Source of the DNA: an uncultured Eubacteriales bacterium
Lineage (GTDB): Bacteria; Bacillota; Clostridia; UBA1381; UMGS1253
Direction of reading: 5' to 3'
DNA length: 10,392 bases
Assembly: GCA_900550065.1 (NCBI GenBank)
Contig: URQR01000061.1
Span: 1-10,392, forward strand
How positions within the stretch are numbered: the first letter of the stretch is position 1; each line of letters starts with the position of its first letter. Shown here piece by piece: positions 6,111-10,392 of this stretch. The translations under genes were made by a program, and so were the position numbers. The notes beneath the pieces were generated by a model. The model was given only the letters and a program-made list of their open reading frames with translations. It ran no database searches and was not told the origin of the DNA.

Positions 6111-7353
6111 AGCATCCAAACGGCTCCGGATGCACCACATGGTCGCCCTTTGGGTCAATCCCCGCCATTGCCGCGTCCGTCAGCATAATCCCGCGCAAGA
6201 CTGCGCTATGCCCAAACCGTCCGCGAATCCCGTCAATCGCCAATTCCAAATCGTTCTGTTTTTGAATCTTTACCGCCTCACCCAAAAACGAGAGCTGCAC
6301 ATTGTCCTGCGTCACCAGCCCTGTCCCGCGCACACCAATGCTGCGGATGGGCTTGCCGCTCGTGTGGTTTTTCTTGTAGAGGTCAAACGCCTTGCCTGCA
6401 ATCGGAAGCGTTGCATTTGTCGGAGCTTCTAAGCCGCATTGACGCTCGTAGGAACACAATTCGTTGTCGCGGATGTGTAGTTGCACCGTTGTACACCGAA
6501 GGCCCTGCTCCCGCAGGCGTGCGGCGACGGATTCGGAAAGGATGTAGATGGTGAGTTTTACGTCCTCATCCGTCACAAGGTCGTGCGGCGCGGTAATGGA
6601 GTTTCCCACGCTCTTGACGACGGCGGCTGCGTCATTGGCGGCGACGGGCGAGCAGTCAAGGCCATTGGCAAAGGCGTACAGTGTCAATCCATTTTTCCCG
6701 AACCGCTTTCTAAGCCACTCCCCGTCCGCATGTCCAAGCTGCCCGATGGTGTGGATTCCGTATTTTGCAAGCTTGCGCGTCGTGGCAGGCCCAACAAAGA
6801 GCAGATCGGCAGCAGGCTGCGGCCAAACGATATTTTTGTAATTGTCCTGCGTGATAACCGTTGTCGCGTCGGGCTTTTTCATGTCGCTGCCGAGCTTGGC
6901 GAAAATTTTGTTGTAGCTCACGCCGACGCTGATCGTCACGCCAAGCTCAAATTTGATGCGCTCGCGCAGCTTGTCGGCCACGGTCTTTCCGTCGCCGAAT
7001 AGCTTTTCGCCGCCGGTCAAATCCAGCCAGCACTCGTCAAGGCCAAAGCTCTCAATCCGGTCGGTGTAGTCGTTGTAAATTTTGCGTGCCTGCCGCGAGA
7101 AGTATAGATACTTGTCGTAGCTCGGCGGGACAATAGTGAGGCCGGGACATTTCCGCTTTGCCTGCCAGAGCGCCTCGCCCGTCTGTATGCCGTATTTTTT
7201 CGCTTCATAGTTTTTTGCCAAAATGATACCGTGGCGTGCCTCCTCGTCGCCGCCCACCGCAACGGGCTTGCCGCGCAAGGAAGGGTTGTATAGGCATTCG
7301 ACGGAAGCGTAGAAGTTATTCATATCGCAGTGTAGGATTGTGCGGTTGGTCAT
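6109..7353 (-). CDS. dinB: DNA polymerase IV (Y-family translesion polymerase)
   Basis: A 414-residue Y-family polymerase that copies past damaged bases. The palm begins HCDMNNFYASVE with metal ligand Asp10 and Tyr15 at the steric-gate position. GKPVAVGG follows, then the second catalytic pair in SFGLDECWLDL (Asp106, Glu107), and ISVGVSYNKIFAKLGSDMKKP at 141-161. The thumb HhH region (FVGPATTRKLAKYGI, TIGQLG) and little-finger domain follow. QLSFLG near the C-terminus is a likely beta-clamp peptide. The start at 7353 has AGGTGA upstream and matches family length. The frame is open much further upstream, but that stretch is antisense to the small toxin gene and is not polymerase. A LexA box and a TATAAT promoter precede it, so it is SOS-controlled. 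It converges with the hydrolase operon. Confidence 0.97.
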   Translation of the reverse strand: MTNRTILHCDMNNFYASVECLYNPSLRGKPVAVGGDEEARHGIILAKNYEAKKYGIQTGEALWQAKRKCPGLTIVPPSYDKYLYFSRQARKIYNDYTDRIESFGLDECWLDLTGGEKLFGDGKTVADKLRERIKFELGVTISVGVSYNKIFAKLGSDMKKPDATTVITQDNYKNIVWPQPAADLLFVGPATTRKLAKYGIHTIGQLGHADGEWLRKRFGKNGLTLYAFANGLDCSPVAANDAAAVVKSVGNSITAPHDLVTDEDVKLTIYILSESVAARLREQGLRCTTVQLHIRDNELCSYERQCGLEAPTNATLPIAGKAFDLYKKNHTSGKPIRSIGVRGTGLVTQDNVQLSFLGEAVKIQKQNDLELAIDGIRGRFGHSAVLRGIMLTDAAMAGIDPKGDHVVHPEPFGC

Positions 7354-7372
7354 GGAAATCACCTGCATAACA

Positions 7373-7384
7373 GAACGAATGTTT
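7373..7384 (-). promoter_or_regulatory. LexA/SOS box of dinB
   Basis: GAAC-GAAT-GTTT matches the Gram-positive LexA box GAAC-N4-GTTC with one mismatch. It lies immediately downstream of the dinB -10, around the predicted start of transcription, where LexA binding would block initiation. Confidence 0.7.
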
Positions 7385-7392
7385 GCGTATTT

Positions 7393-7421
7393 ATTATACA
7401 ACGGTTGCCATGTTATGTATA
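7393..7421 (-). promoter_or_regulatory. dinB promoter
   Basis: On the minus strand, TATACA (7421-7416) and a perfect TATAAT (7398-7393) are 17 bases apart. Transcription should begin near 7386, giving a leader of about 33 bases and placing the LexA box at the start point. Confidence 0.65.
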
Positions 7422-7440
7422 CAGGTAAGTTGTGGGAATA

Positions 7441-7462
7441 AAAAAGCGCCCAGCAGGGCGCG
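7441..7462 (-). terminator. Rho-independent terminator, probably ending the antisense RNA
   Basis: Minus-strand GCGCCC and GGGCGC form a perfect 6-bp GC stem around a four-base loop (7462-7447), followed directly by six T (7446-7441). It sits between the dinB promoter and the toxin promoter, so it would insulate dinB from minus-strand transcription starting near 7706. Confidence 0.8.
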
Positions 7463-7464
7463 AT

Positions 7465-7493
7465 TGACAATGCGGCAGTAACAATATATAATG
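7465..7493 (+). promoter_or_regulatory. Perfect sigma-A promoter of the toxin mRNA
   Basis: TTGACA (7465-7470), a 17-base spacer and TATAAT (7488-7493): full consensus in both hexamers and spacing. Transcription would start near 7500, giving a leader of about 55 bases. Such a strong promoter for a 23-codon gene is typical of type I toxins. Confidence 0.85.
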
Positions 7494-7530
7494 TTACCAA
7501 GCAGATATGAGGTGTTTCGAGGACGGTTCG

Positions 7531-7551
7531 CCACGCTCCGAAAGGAGGTGG
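7531..7551 (+). promoter_or_regulatory. Hairpin sequestering the toxin Shine-Dalgarno
   Basis: CCAC (7531-7534) pairs with GTGG (7548-7551) and CTCC (7536-7539) with GGAG (7544-7547), with one bulged G and a GAAA tetraloop (7540-7543). The whole GGAGG ribosome site is inside the stem, four bases from the ATG, so translation should be low unless the leader is refolded or processed. Confidence 0.65.
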
Positions 7552-7555
7552 TGCT

Positions 7556-7627
7556 ATGAGGTACATACTAAAGATAATCTTTTGTATGATTATACTTTTC
7601 ATAGTGTTTGCCATAAAAGCAAATTAG
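7556..7627 (+). CDS. Small hydrophobic peptide, candidate type I toxin
   Basis: A 23-residue peptide from ATG 7556 to TAG 7625-7627. It begins with a short basic segment (MRYILK), continues with an uninterrupted hydrophobic helix of about 14 residues (IIFCMIILFIVFAI), and ends KAN. This is a single-span membrane peptide of the size of type I toxins that depolarise or perforate the membrane. The ribosome site AAAGGAGGTGG is very strong but buried in a hairpin. A perfect promoter lies upstream and a convergent antisense promoter downstream; the stop codon lies in the stem at 7621-7658. I do not recognise it as Fst, TxpA, BsrG or another named family. Toxicity is inferred from architecture. Confidence 0.6.
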   Translation: MRYILKIIFCMIILFIVFAIKAN

Positions 7628-7658
7628 CCGCCCTCCGACCAAGGTAAGCGGCTAATTT
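7621..7658. terminator. Hairpin at the toxin stop codon, possible bidirectional terminator
   Basis: AAATTAGCCGC (7621-7631) and GCGGCTAATTT (7648-7658) form a perfect 11-bp stem. On the plus strand its last bases and the next one give a run of four T; on the minus strand TTTGCTTTT follows. The loop contains CCTCC (7632-7636), complementary to the toxin GGAGG, so it might also contact the ribosome site. Confidence 0.5.
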
Positions 7659-7712
7659 TGAGCTAATTGTCTTGGCGAACCGTTCAAAACGGTACACCTT
7701 GTATCTGTGTTT

Positions 7713-7741
7713 ATTTTACAGCAGAAAATTTACTTTGTCAA
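7713..7741 (-). promoter_or_regulatory. Convergent promoter for the antisense RNA
   Basis: Read on the minus strand, TTGACA (7741-7736), 17 bases, then TAAAAT (7718-7713): perfect -35 and spacing, one mismatch in -10. The -35 lies inside the last codons of yoeB, so the two toxin-antitoxin modules share DNA. Confidence 0.7.
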
Positions 7742-8059
7742 GACTATCTTCGCGATAGTCTTGGAATTCCGGATTTTTTGTGATGGCATAACGGCTTGAT
7801 ACTCGTAATGCCCTTTCAAGGACAGAATAACTAAAGCGCCGTTTTCATCTTGCATATAAACAAGCCTATGTTCGTGGTTTATCCTTCTGCTCCAAGCTTT
7901 TCGATATTTCAAAGGCTCTGGCTTTCCCGTCCCTCTTGATATACCATTTCTTTGTATATCCTTCAGCAGCTCATTAATTTTCCGGATTATGTTCTTATCC
8001 GTCATTTGCCAGTAAAGATAATCTTCCCACGCTTTTTCGGTAAAAGTTAGGTTACTCAT
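7730..8059 (-). CDS. yoeB: YoeB-family mRNA interferase toxin with a C-terminal tail
   Basis: Toxin of a type II YefM-YoeB system: a RelE-fold ribosome-dependent endonuclease that cleaves mRNA in the ribosomal A site. Family motifs are clear: WEDYLYWQ (11-18), KINELLKDI (27-35), GKPEPLKY (45-52) with Glu48 as expected general base, WSRRI (56-60), EHRLVY (63-68) with Arg65, and GHYEY (83-87) with the catalytic-site His84 and Tyr85. YoeB normally ends within a few residues of that His-Tyr; here another 22 residues follow, basic at the end, whose DNA contains a perfect 10-bp hairpin (7739-7763) and the antisense -35. The codon after GHYEY is CAA, one change from TAA, so lost-stop readthrough is plausible. 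The start overlaps the antitoxin stop by eight bases. Confidence 0.93.
   Translation of the reverse strand: MSNLTFTEKAWEDYLYWQMTDKNIIRKINELLKDIQRNGISRGTGKPEPLKYRKAWSRRINHEHRLVYMQDENGALVILSLKGHYEYQAVMPSQKIRNSKTIAKIVLTK
7739..7763. repeat. Perfect 10-bp inverted repeat at the yoeB 3' end
   Basis: CAAGACTATC (7739-7748) and GATAGTCTTG (7754-7763) around a five-base loop. It lies within the coding sequence of the YoeB tail, so if it is a terminator it is an imperfect one: no T-run follows on the minus strand. Confidence 0.5.
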
Positions 8060-8315
8060 TTTCCATATTCTCTAATTCTTCCATAGTCTTTGTAACGACT
8101 TTCCCCTGTTTGGCCTGTTCCATACTCCGGTCAATCATATCCAAATATTCCGCGTTGCGCGCAGCCTTCATAATTGCATTGTATTTTTCTAAGCTCATCA
8201 AAACCACATTCTTTTCATCTTTTCTGGTGACAATGACAGTTTCATGCTCGTCTGTTGCCTTATCGCAAAAGTCCTTTAGATTATTGCGGATTGTGCTGTA
8301 ATTGACAGCTAACAT
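8052..8315 (-). CDS. yefM: YefM/Phd-family antitoxin
   Basis: An 87-residue antitoxin that neutralises YoeB and represses its own operon. The N-terminal Phd/YefM DNA-binding fold is recognisable: MLAVNYSTIRNNLKDFCDKATDE, then ETVIVTRKDEKNVVLMSLEKYNAI. The charged C-terminal part (DMIDRSMEQAKQGKVVTKTMEELE) is the disordered toxin-wrapping segment. The ATG at 8315 is chosen because GAGGTG lies six bases upstream and the family motif starts there; the frame is open further upstream but without support. Its stop overlaps the yoeB start (ATGAGTAA), giving translational coupling. A consensus promoter and TGTACA-type operator precede it. Confidence 0.95.
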   Translation of the reverse strand: MLAVNYSTIRNNLKDFCDKATDEHETVIVTRKDEKNVVLMSLEKYNAIMKAARNAEYLDMIDRSMEQAKQGKVVTKTMEELENMENE

Positions 8316-8347
8316 TAGAAACACCTCTCTTTTATTGTCCAATAATC

Positions 8348-8365
8348 TGTTCAACATTCTGTACA
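8348..8365. promoter_or_regulatory. Candidate YefM-YoeB operator
   Basis: TGTTCA (8348-8353) and TGTACA (8360-8365) lie 12 bp apart centre to centre, at the transcription start of yefM. Known YefM operators use paired TGTACA-core palindromes, so this is a good match by core sequence and position. Confidence 0.6.
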
Positions 8366-8368
8366 ACT

Positions 8369-8397
8369 ATTATATACTTTTATTTTGCTTTTGTCAA
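8369..8397 (-). promoter_or_regulatory. yefM-yoeB promoter, full consensus
   Basis: On the minus strand, TTGACA (8397-8392), 17 bases, TATAAT (8374-8369). Transcription would start near 8362, within the candidate operator, leaving a leader of about 47 bases. Confidence 0.85.
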
Positions 8398-8412
8398 CGA
8401 TTTTTTATACGC

Positions 8413-8435
8413 GGTATGTTTTTCATTGACATACC
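8413..8435. repeat. Inverted repeat GGTATG/CATACC around the ECF -35
   Basis: GGTATG (8413-8418) and CATACC (8430-8435) flank and overlap the -35 hexamer of the sigma-factor promoter; a further GGTAT lies at its -10. Possible operator, unidentified protein. Confidence 0.35.
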
Positions 8436-8453
8436 AATCGCGGATGGTATAAT
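8426..8453 (+). promoter_or_regulatory. Sigma-A promoter for the ECF operon
   Basis: TTGACA (8426-8431), 16 bases, TATAAT (8448-8453). It drives the sigma factor operon from near 8460 and is divergent from the yefM promoter. It looks like a housekeeping rather than an ECF-type promoter. Confidence 0.75.
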
Positions 8454-8511
8454 TGTTTTATATTCAGTTATTTTATACTACTAAATATAAACTATAAGAA
8501 AGGAGGAGATT

Positions 8512-9045
8512 ATGATGTTTTTCTGGATGATGAACGAAGCGGACTTCCTTCGCATATACGAAACTTACAAGGGTTTGGTTTACTCCATTTGCTACAACAT
8601 TTTGCAAGACACCGATCTTGCCCTTGAAGCCGCCAACGATACCTTTGTACAAGTTGACCGCCATTACGAAAAATTGCGCGACCCAACCAAAGAGAAAAGC
8701 TGGATTGCACGCATTGCACAAAATCAGGCATTGTCCCGTCTGCGCACACACATCAACGCCGCAAAACTTGCCGAGTACGAGATAGGAGCAATTCCAAATC
8801 CGTCATGTATTGAGCCGGAAACGATTGTGATAAGACGTGAAACGCGCGATGAAATTTACCGTGCCATAAACGAAATGCCACAGAATTACCGCGATATATT
8901 TGTTTTGGCTTACTGTTACGAGTTTCAAACTTCTGAAATCGCGGATATGCTACAGCTCAGTACAGATGTTGTATATAAACGTCTGCAACGAGGCCGTTTG
9001 AAATTAAAAGCAATTCTTTTTGGCGGAGGGAGAGAAAAGAAATGA
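8512..9045 (+). CDS. ECF-type RNA polymerase sigma factor
   Basis: A 177-residue sigma-70 family protein with only regions 2 and 4. Region 2 spans about residues 11-78: FLRIYETYKGLVYSICYNIL, then DTFVQVDRHYEKLRD and KSWIARIAQNQALSRLR. Region 4 spans about 110-168: RDEIYRAINEMPQNYRDIFVL, then the helix-turn-helix in TSEIADMLQLSTDVVYKRLQRGRLKLK. It would direct core polymerase to a stress or envelope regulon. The start at 8512 has AGGAGG five bases upstream; a second ATG follows directly at 8515. Its stop overlaps an out-of-frame ATG (ATGA at 9042-9045). The gene downstream has the layout of an anti-sigma factor. ECF subgroup not assigned. Confidence 0.93.
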   Translation: MMFFWMMNEADFLRIYETYKGLVYSICYNILQDTDLALEAANDTFVQVDRHYEKLRDPTKEKSWIARIAQNQALSRLRTHINAAKLAEYEIGAIPNPSCIEPETIVIRRETRDEIYRAINEMPQNYRDIFVLAYCYEFQTSEIADMLQLSTDVVYKRLQRGRLKLKAILFGGGREKK

Positions 9046-9826
9046 CAATAGCGTGGCCGACGAAATTTTAGATACGTTGATAAAAGAAGCTGCAACGCGT
9101 TCTGACAATGATGAAGTACAACGCCTGCTCCAGTTAAACTTGCAAAACCTGACTCCTGAACAGGATGAAATGCTTAATCGTCGAATCCTGCGTGGTCGCC
9201 GCTCTCAAGTGCCTCGCCGCAAACTACGCCGGAAGGTTGCGTTGGCTGTGGTGCTTACTGCCACGGTTGTAGCCGTCGGCACGTTTGGGGCTTATGGCTT
9301 CGATACAATTTTTAGTCCGCTTATGGGCTTCGTTCAAAATTTTGCCATGCGATTTAGCGGGCAGCAAGAATCAATTATATACACAGCCAGCGGGCAAGAT
9401 GCAAATATTTGCTATACGACATTAAATAACCAAATCGGCGGCTTGATTGTTCCCACTTGGATGCCAAAAGAAACTATTTTAGACACCTATACATATCAGG
9501 AATTGGAACAACGAGCACGACTCATATTTAAATTTAATACCAATGATGGGACACCCGGTAAACTGCGTATTGAACAGCAGGCCAATGCTCTGTTTGATGC
9601 AGACGCTTTTCGCATGGAGCTAAAAAATAACAACTTTGACACAACGGGTTATTCCGTCACGATTCTTGGTCAAGAGGCGTTGGGCTACAGAATGACATTA
9701 GAGAGCGGCGTTCTATGTACAGCCATTCTATTCCAGACGGCAGATTTCACCTACACTATCATGATTTACGGAATTGATCCGCCGAGTGAAAGCACAATGC
9801 TTGCAGGACTTAAAATGTTTGAATAA
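9020..9826 (+). CDS. Single-pass membrane protein, DUF4367-like probable anti-sigma factor
   Basis: Layout: a charged cytoplasmic N-terminal segment (residues ~12-72), one membrane helix at about 73-92 (VALAVVLTATVVAVGTFGAYG), and an extracytoplasmic domain of about 170 residues with the pattern of DUF4367 (VPTWMPKETIL, ELEQRARLIFKF, GQEALGYRM, then a final LAGLKMFE). Gene order after an ECF sigma factor makes it the likely membrane anti-sigma factor; no zinc HxxxCxxC motif is seen. The start is uncertain: TTG 9020 has no ribosome site, GTG 9053 is too far from one, and the well-placed ATG at 9042 is in another frame. Start coordinates here are therefore provisional. Confidence 0.8.
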   Translation: MAEGEKRNDNSVADEILDTLIKEAATRSDNDEVQRLLQLNLQNLTPEQDEMLNRRILRGRRSQVPRRKLRRKVALAVVLTATVVAVGTFGAYGFDTIFSPLMGFVQNFAMRFSGQQESIIYTASGQDANICYTTLNNQIGGLIVPTWMPKETILDTYTYQELEQRARLIFKFNTNDGTPGKLRIEQQANALFDADAFRMELKNNNFDTTGYSVTILGQEALGYRMTLESGVLCTAILFQTADFTYTIMIYGIDPPSESTMLAGLKMFE

Positions 9827-9908
9827 AGTGTCCAAAATAGAGGCTGTGCCCTATCTTAATAATAGAGATGTGCGCACGCCTCGGAATACGATTAGGAGGC
9901 TACAAATT

Positions 9909-10358
9909 ATGAAACAAAAGAAAAAATTGTTTGCCCTATTGCTCGCAATCTGCGTAATGGTTGCTGGTACAAGCGCATTTGCGGCAGATACTGCAATCGT
10001 CATGCGCTCAACGGCGCCGAACGGCAGCGCCGTCCCCTACACCTTATATGTTGTATCGACTACGACGAACTTCCGATCAACTGGCGCAGGGGCGGCAACC
10101 TATACCCTTAACATGTCTATGACGCGCTCCGTTTCTAAAGCATACTGTTGGGTCAATGTGCAGAAATACCTCGGCGATGGCGTTTGGGAAACACAATCCA
10201 CCCGCTATTACGAGCAATATAATTGCGACGAGCTCGACGTGGTTGACAGTATCAGTGGTTATCCAAGCGGACAGTACCGCGTCGTTGTTGATTACTATGC
10301 AACCTTAAACGGCTACACCGACTATGTGCAGTCTGCGAGCCGAAGTATCTATCTATAA
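9909..10358 (+). CDS. Small secreted protein of unknown function
   Basis: A 149-residue protein from ATG 9909 with AGGAGG (9894-9899) upstream; the frame stays open upstream but without another ribosome site. It has a textbook signal peptide: MKQKKK, a hydrophobic core (LFALLLAICVMVAG), and an AFA cleavage site around residue 25. The mature part is Ser/Thr/Tyr-rich, with beta-strand periodicity and two cysteines (80, 106) that could form a disulfide; it ends YVQSASRSIYL. No LPxTG anchor, catalytic motif or repeat is seen. I do not recognise the family, though small strand-rich secreted proteins of this plan are common in Clostridia. It lies 82 bases after the anti-sigma gene and shares its terminator, so it may be a target or signal of that system. 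Confidence 0.8.
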   Translation: MKQKKKLFALLLAICVMVAGTSAFAADTAIVMRSTAPNGSAVPYTLYVVSTTTNFRSTGAGAATYTLNMSMTRSVSKAYCWVNVQKYLGDGVWETQSTRYYEQYNCDELDVVDSISGYPSGQYRVVVDYYATLNGYTDYVQSASRSIYL

Positions 10359-10372
10359 TGCATAACACCACG

Positions 10373-10392
10373 GGGAGGGCTTTCGCCCTCCC
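10373..10392 (+). terminator. Terminator hairpin of the ECF operon, cut by window edge
   Basis: GGGAGGGC and GCCCTCCC form a perfect 8-bp stem around TTTC, 14 bases after the last stop. The expected T-run would lie beyond the window. Confidence 0.7.

Larger units (their letters stand above)
7523..7683. repeat. Long-range inverted repeat bracketing the toxin gene
   Basis: ACGGTTCGCCA at 7523-7533 is perfectly repeated in inverted orientation at 7673-7683 (11 of 11). In a toxin mRNA reaching past 7683 the 5' leader and 3' end could pair, closing the molecule, a feature known for type I toxin mRNAs. It also means sense and antisense transcripts carry the same 11-mer near their 5' ends. Confidence 0.65.
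7441..7706 (-). ncRNA. Predicted antisense RNA of the type I toxin cassette
   Basis: A minus-strand promoter (7713-7741) would start an RNA near 7706 that runs across the whole toxin gene to the terminator at 7462-7441, about 265 nt. Its 5' end would fold ACCGTT/AACGGT (7693-7679) into a hairpin with a three-base loop. A shorter product of about 85-95 nt is possible if the hairpin at 7658-7621, followed by TTTGCTTTT on this strand, terminates it. No convincing protein is encoded. It would act as antitoxin by pairing with the toxin mRNA. The RNA is predicted from sequence signals only. Confidence 0.5.

Noticed and set aside
6481..7002. Plus-strand 173-residue ORF inside dinB.
   Set aside because: Antisense shadow of a conserved polymerase with GC-rich third positions; no ribosome site.
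7354..7614. Upstream extension of the dinB frame (87 extra residues).
   Set aside because: It has no ribosome site at its start, is not polymerase-like, crosses the dinB promoter and LexA box, and is antisense to the small toxin gene. The start at 7353 fits family and ribosome site.
7523..7683. The 11-bp inverted repeats as ends of a small mobile element (MITE).
   Set aside because: No target-site duplication is visible flanking the repeats, and promoters and terminator lie outside them, so an RNA-pairing role fits better.
8316..8366. Upstream extension of the yefM frame (17 extra residues).
   Set aside because: It would include the operator and lie at the transcription start, whereas ATG 8315 has GAGGTG and begins the family motif.
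1..10392. CRISPR arrays, tRNA, rRNA, transposases or integrases.
   Set aside because: No regularly spaced repeats, no cloverleaf or rRNA signature, and no transposase or integrase motif in any frame I read.

Overview
The window looks like a chromosomal stretch from a low-to-mid GC Gram-positive anaerobe, most likely a gut Clostridia (Oscillospiraceae/Ruminococcaceae-like). The basis is strong AGGAGG-type ribosome binding sites, sigma-A promoters close to consensus, a Firmicutes-style LexA box, and the gene families present. No rRNA, tRNA, CRISPR array or transposase is visible.

Layout. (a) 1-783 is the C-terminal part of a YyaL/DUF255 protein cut by the window edge. (b) 834-2486 is a plus-strand end-joining block: a Ku protein lacking its normal N-terminus, a LigD-type ATP-dependent ligase ending inside its OB domain, and a 53-residue zinc-ribbon protein whose GTG start overlaps the ligase stop. 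(c) On the minus strand, 3393-2527 carries an XRE regulator, a small DUF6504-like protein, and only the first residues (MCGRYVVF) of a SRAP/YedK gene, so this operon is broken where it meets block (b). (d) Divergent from the XRE gene, 3590-6080 carries an AT-rich two-gene unit. Its first protein joins a phage MuF/SPP1-gp7-like Cys motif to a GHSGG lipase-like hydrolase. Its second is a four-helix membrane protein with ankyrin-like repeats. This resembles an effector/immunity pair. (e) 7353-6109 is dinB (DNA polymerase IV) with a LexA box at its transcription start. (f) 7441-7741, with no long ORF, has the anatomy of a type I toxin-antitoxin cassette: a consensus promoter, a 23-residue hydrophobic peptide whose Shine-Dalgarno is folded into a GAAA-tetraloop hairpin, and a convergent antisense promoter with its own terminator. 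(g) 8315-7730 is a YefM-YoeB type II toxin-antitoxin operon with a TGTACA-type operator. (h) 8426-10392 is an ECF sigma factor, a membrane DUF4367-like probable anti-sigma factor and a small secreted protein, ending at a terminator hairpin.

How it fits together. The region is rich in DNA-damage functions (Ku, ligase, SRAP remnant, DUF6504, LexA-controlled dinB) and stress or conflict modules (two adjacent toxin-antitoxin systems, a hydrolase/membrane-partner pair, an ECF system). Several joints look recently rearranged: Ku 5' end, ligase 3' end, truncated SRAP gene, a YoeB readthrough tail, and an out-of-frame anti-sigma start. The strongest candidates for something undescribed are the type I cassette at 7441-7741 and the MuF-lipase plus ankyrin-membrane pair at 3590-6080.
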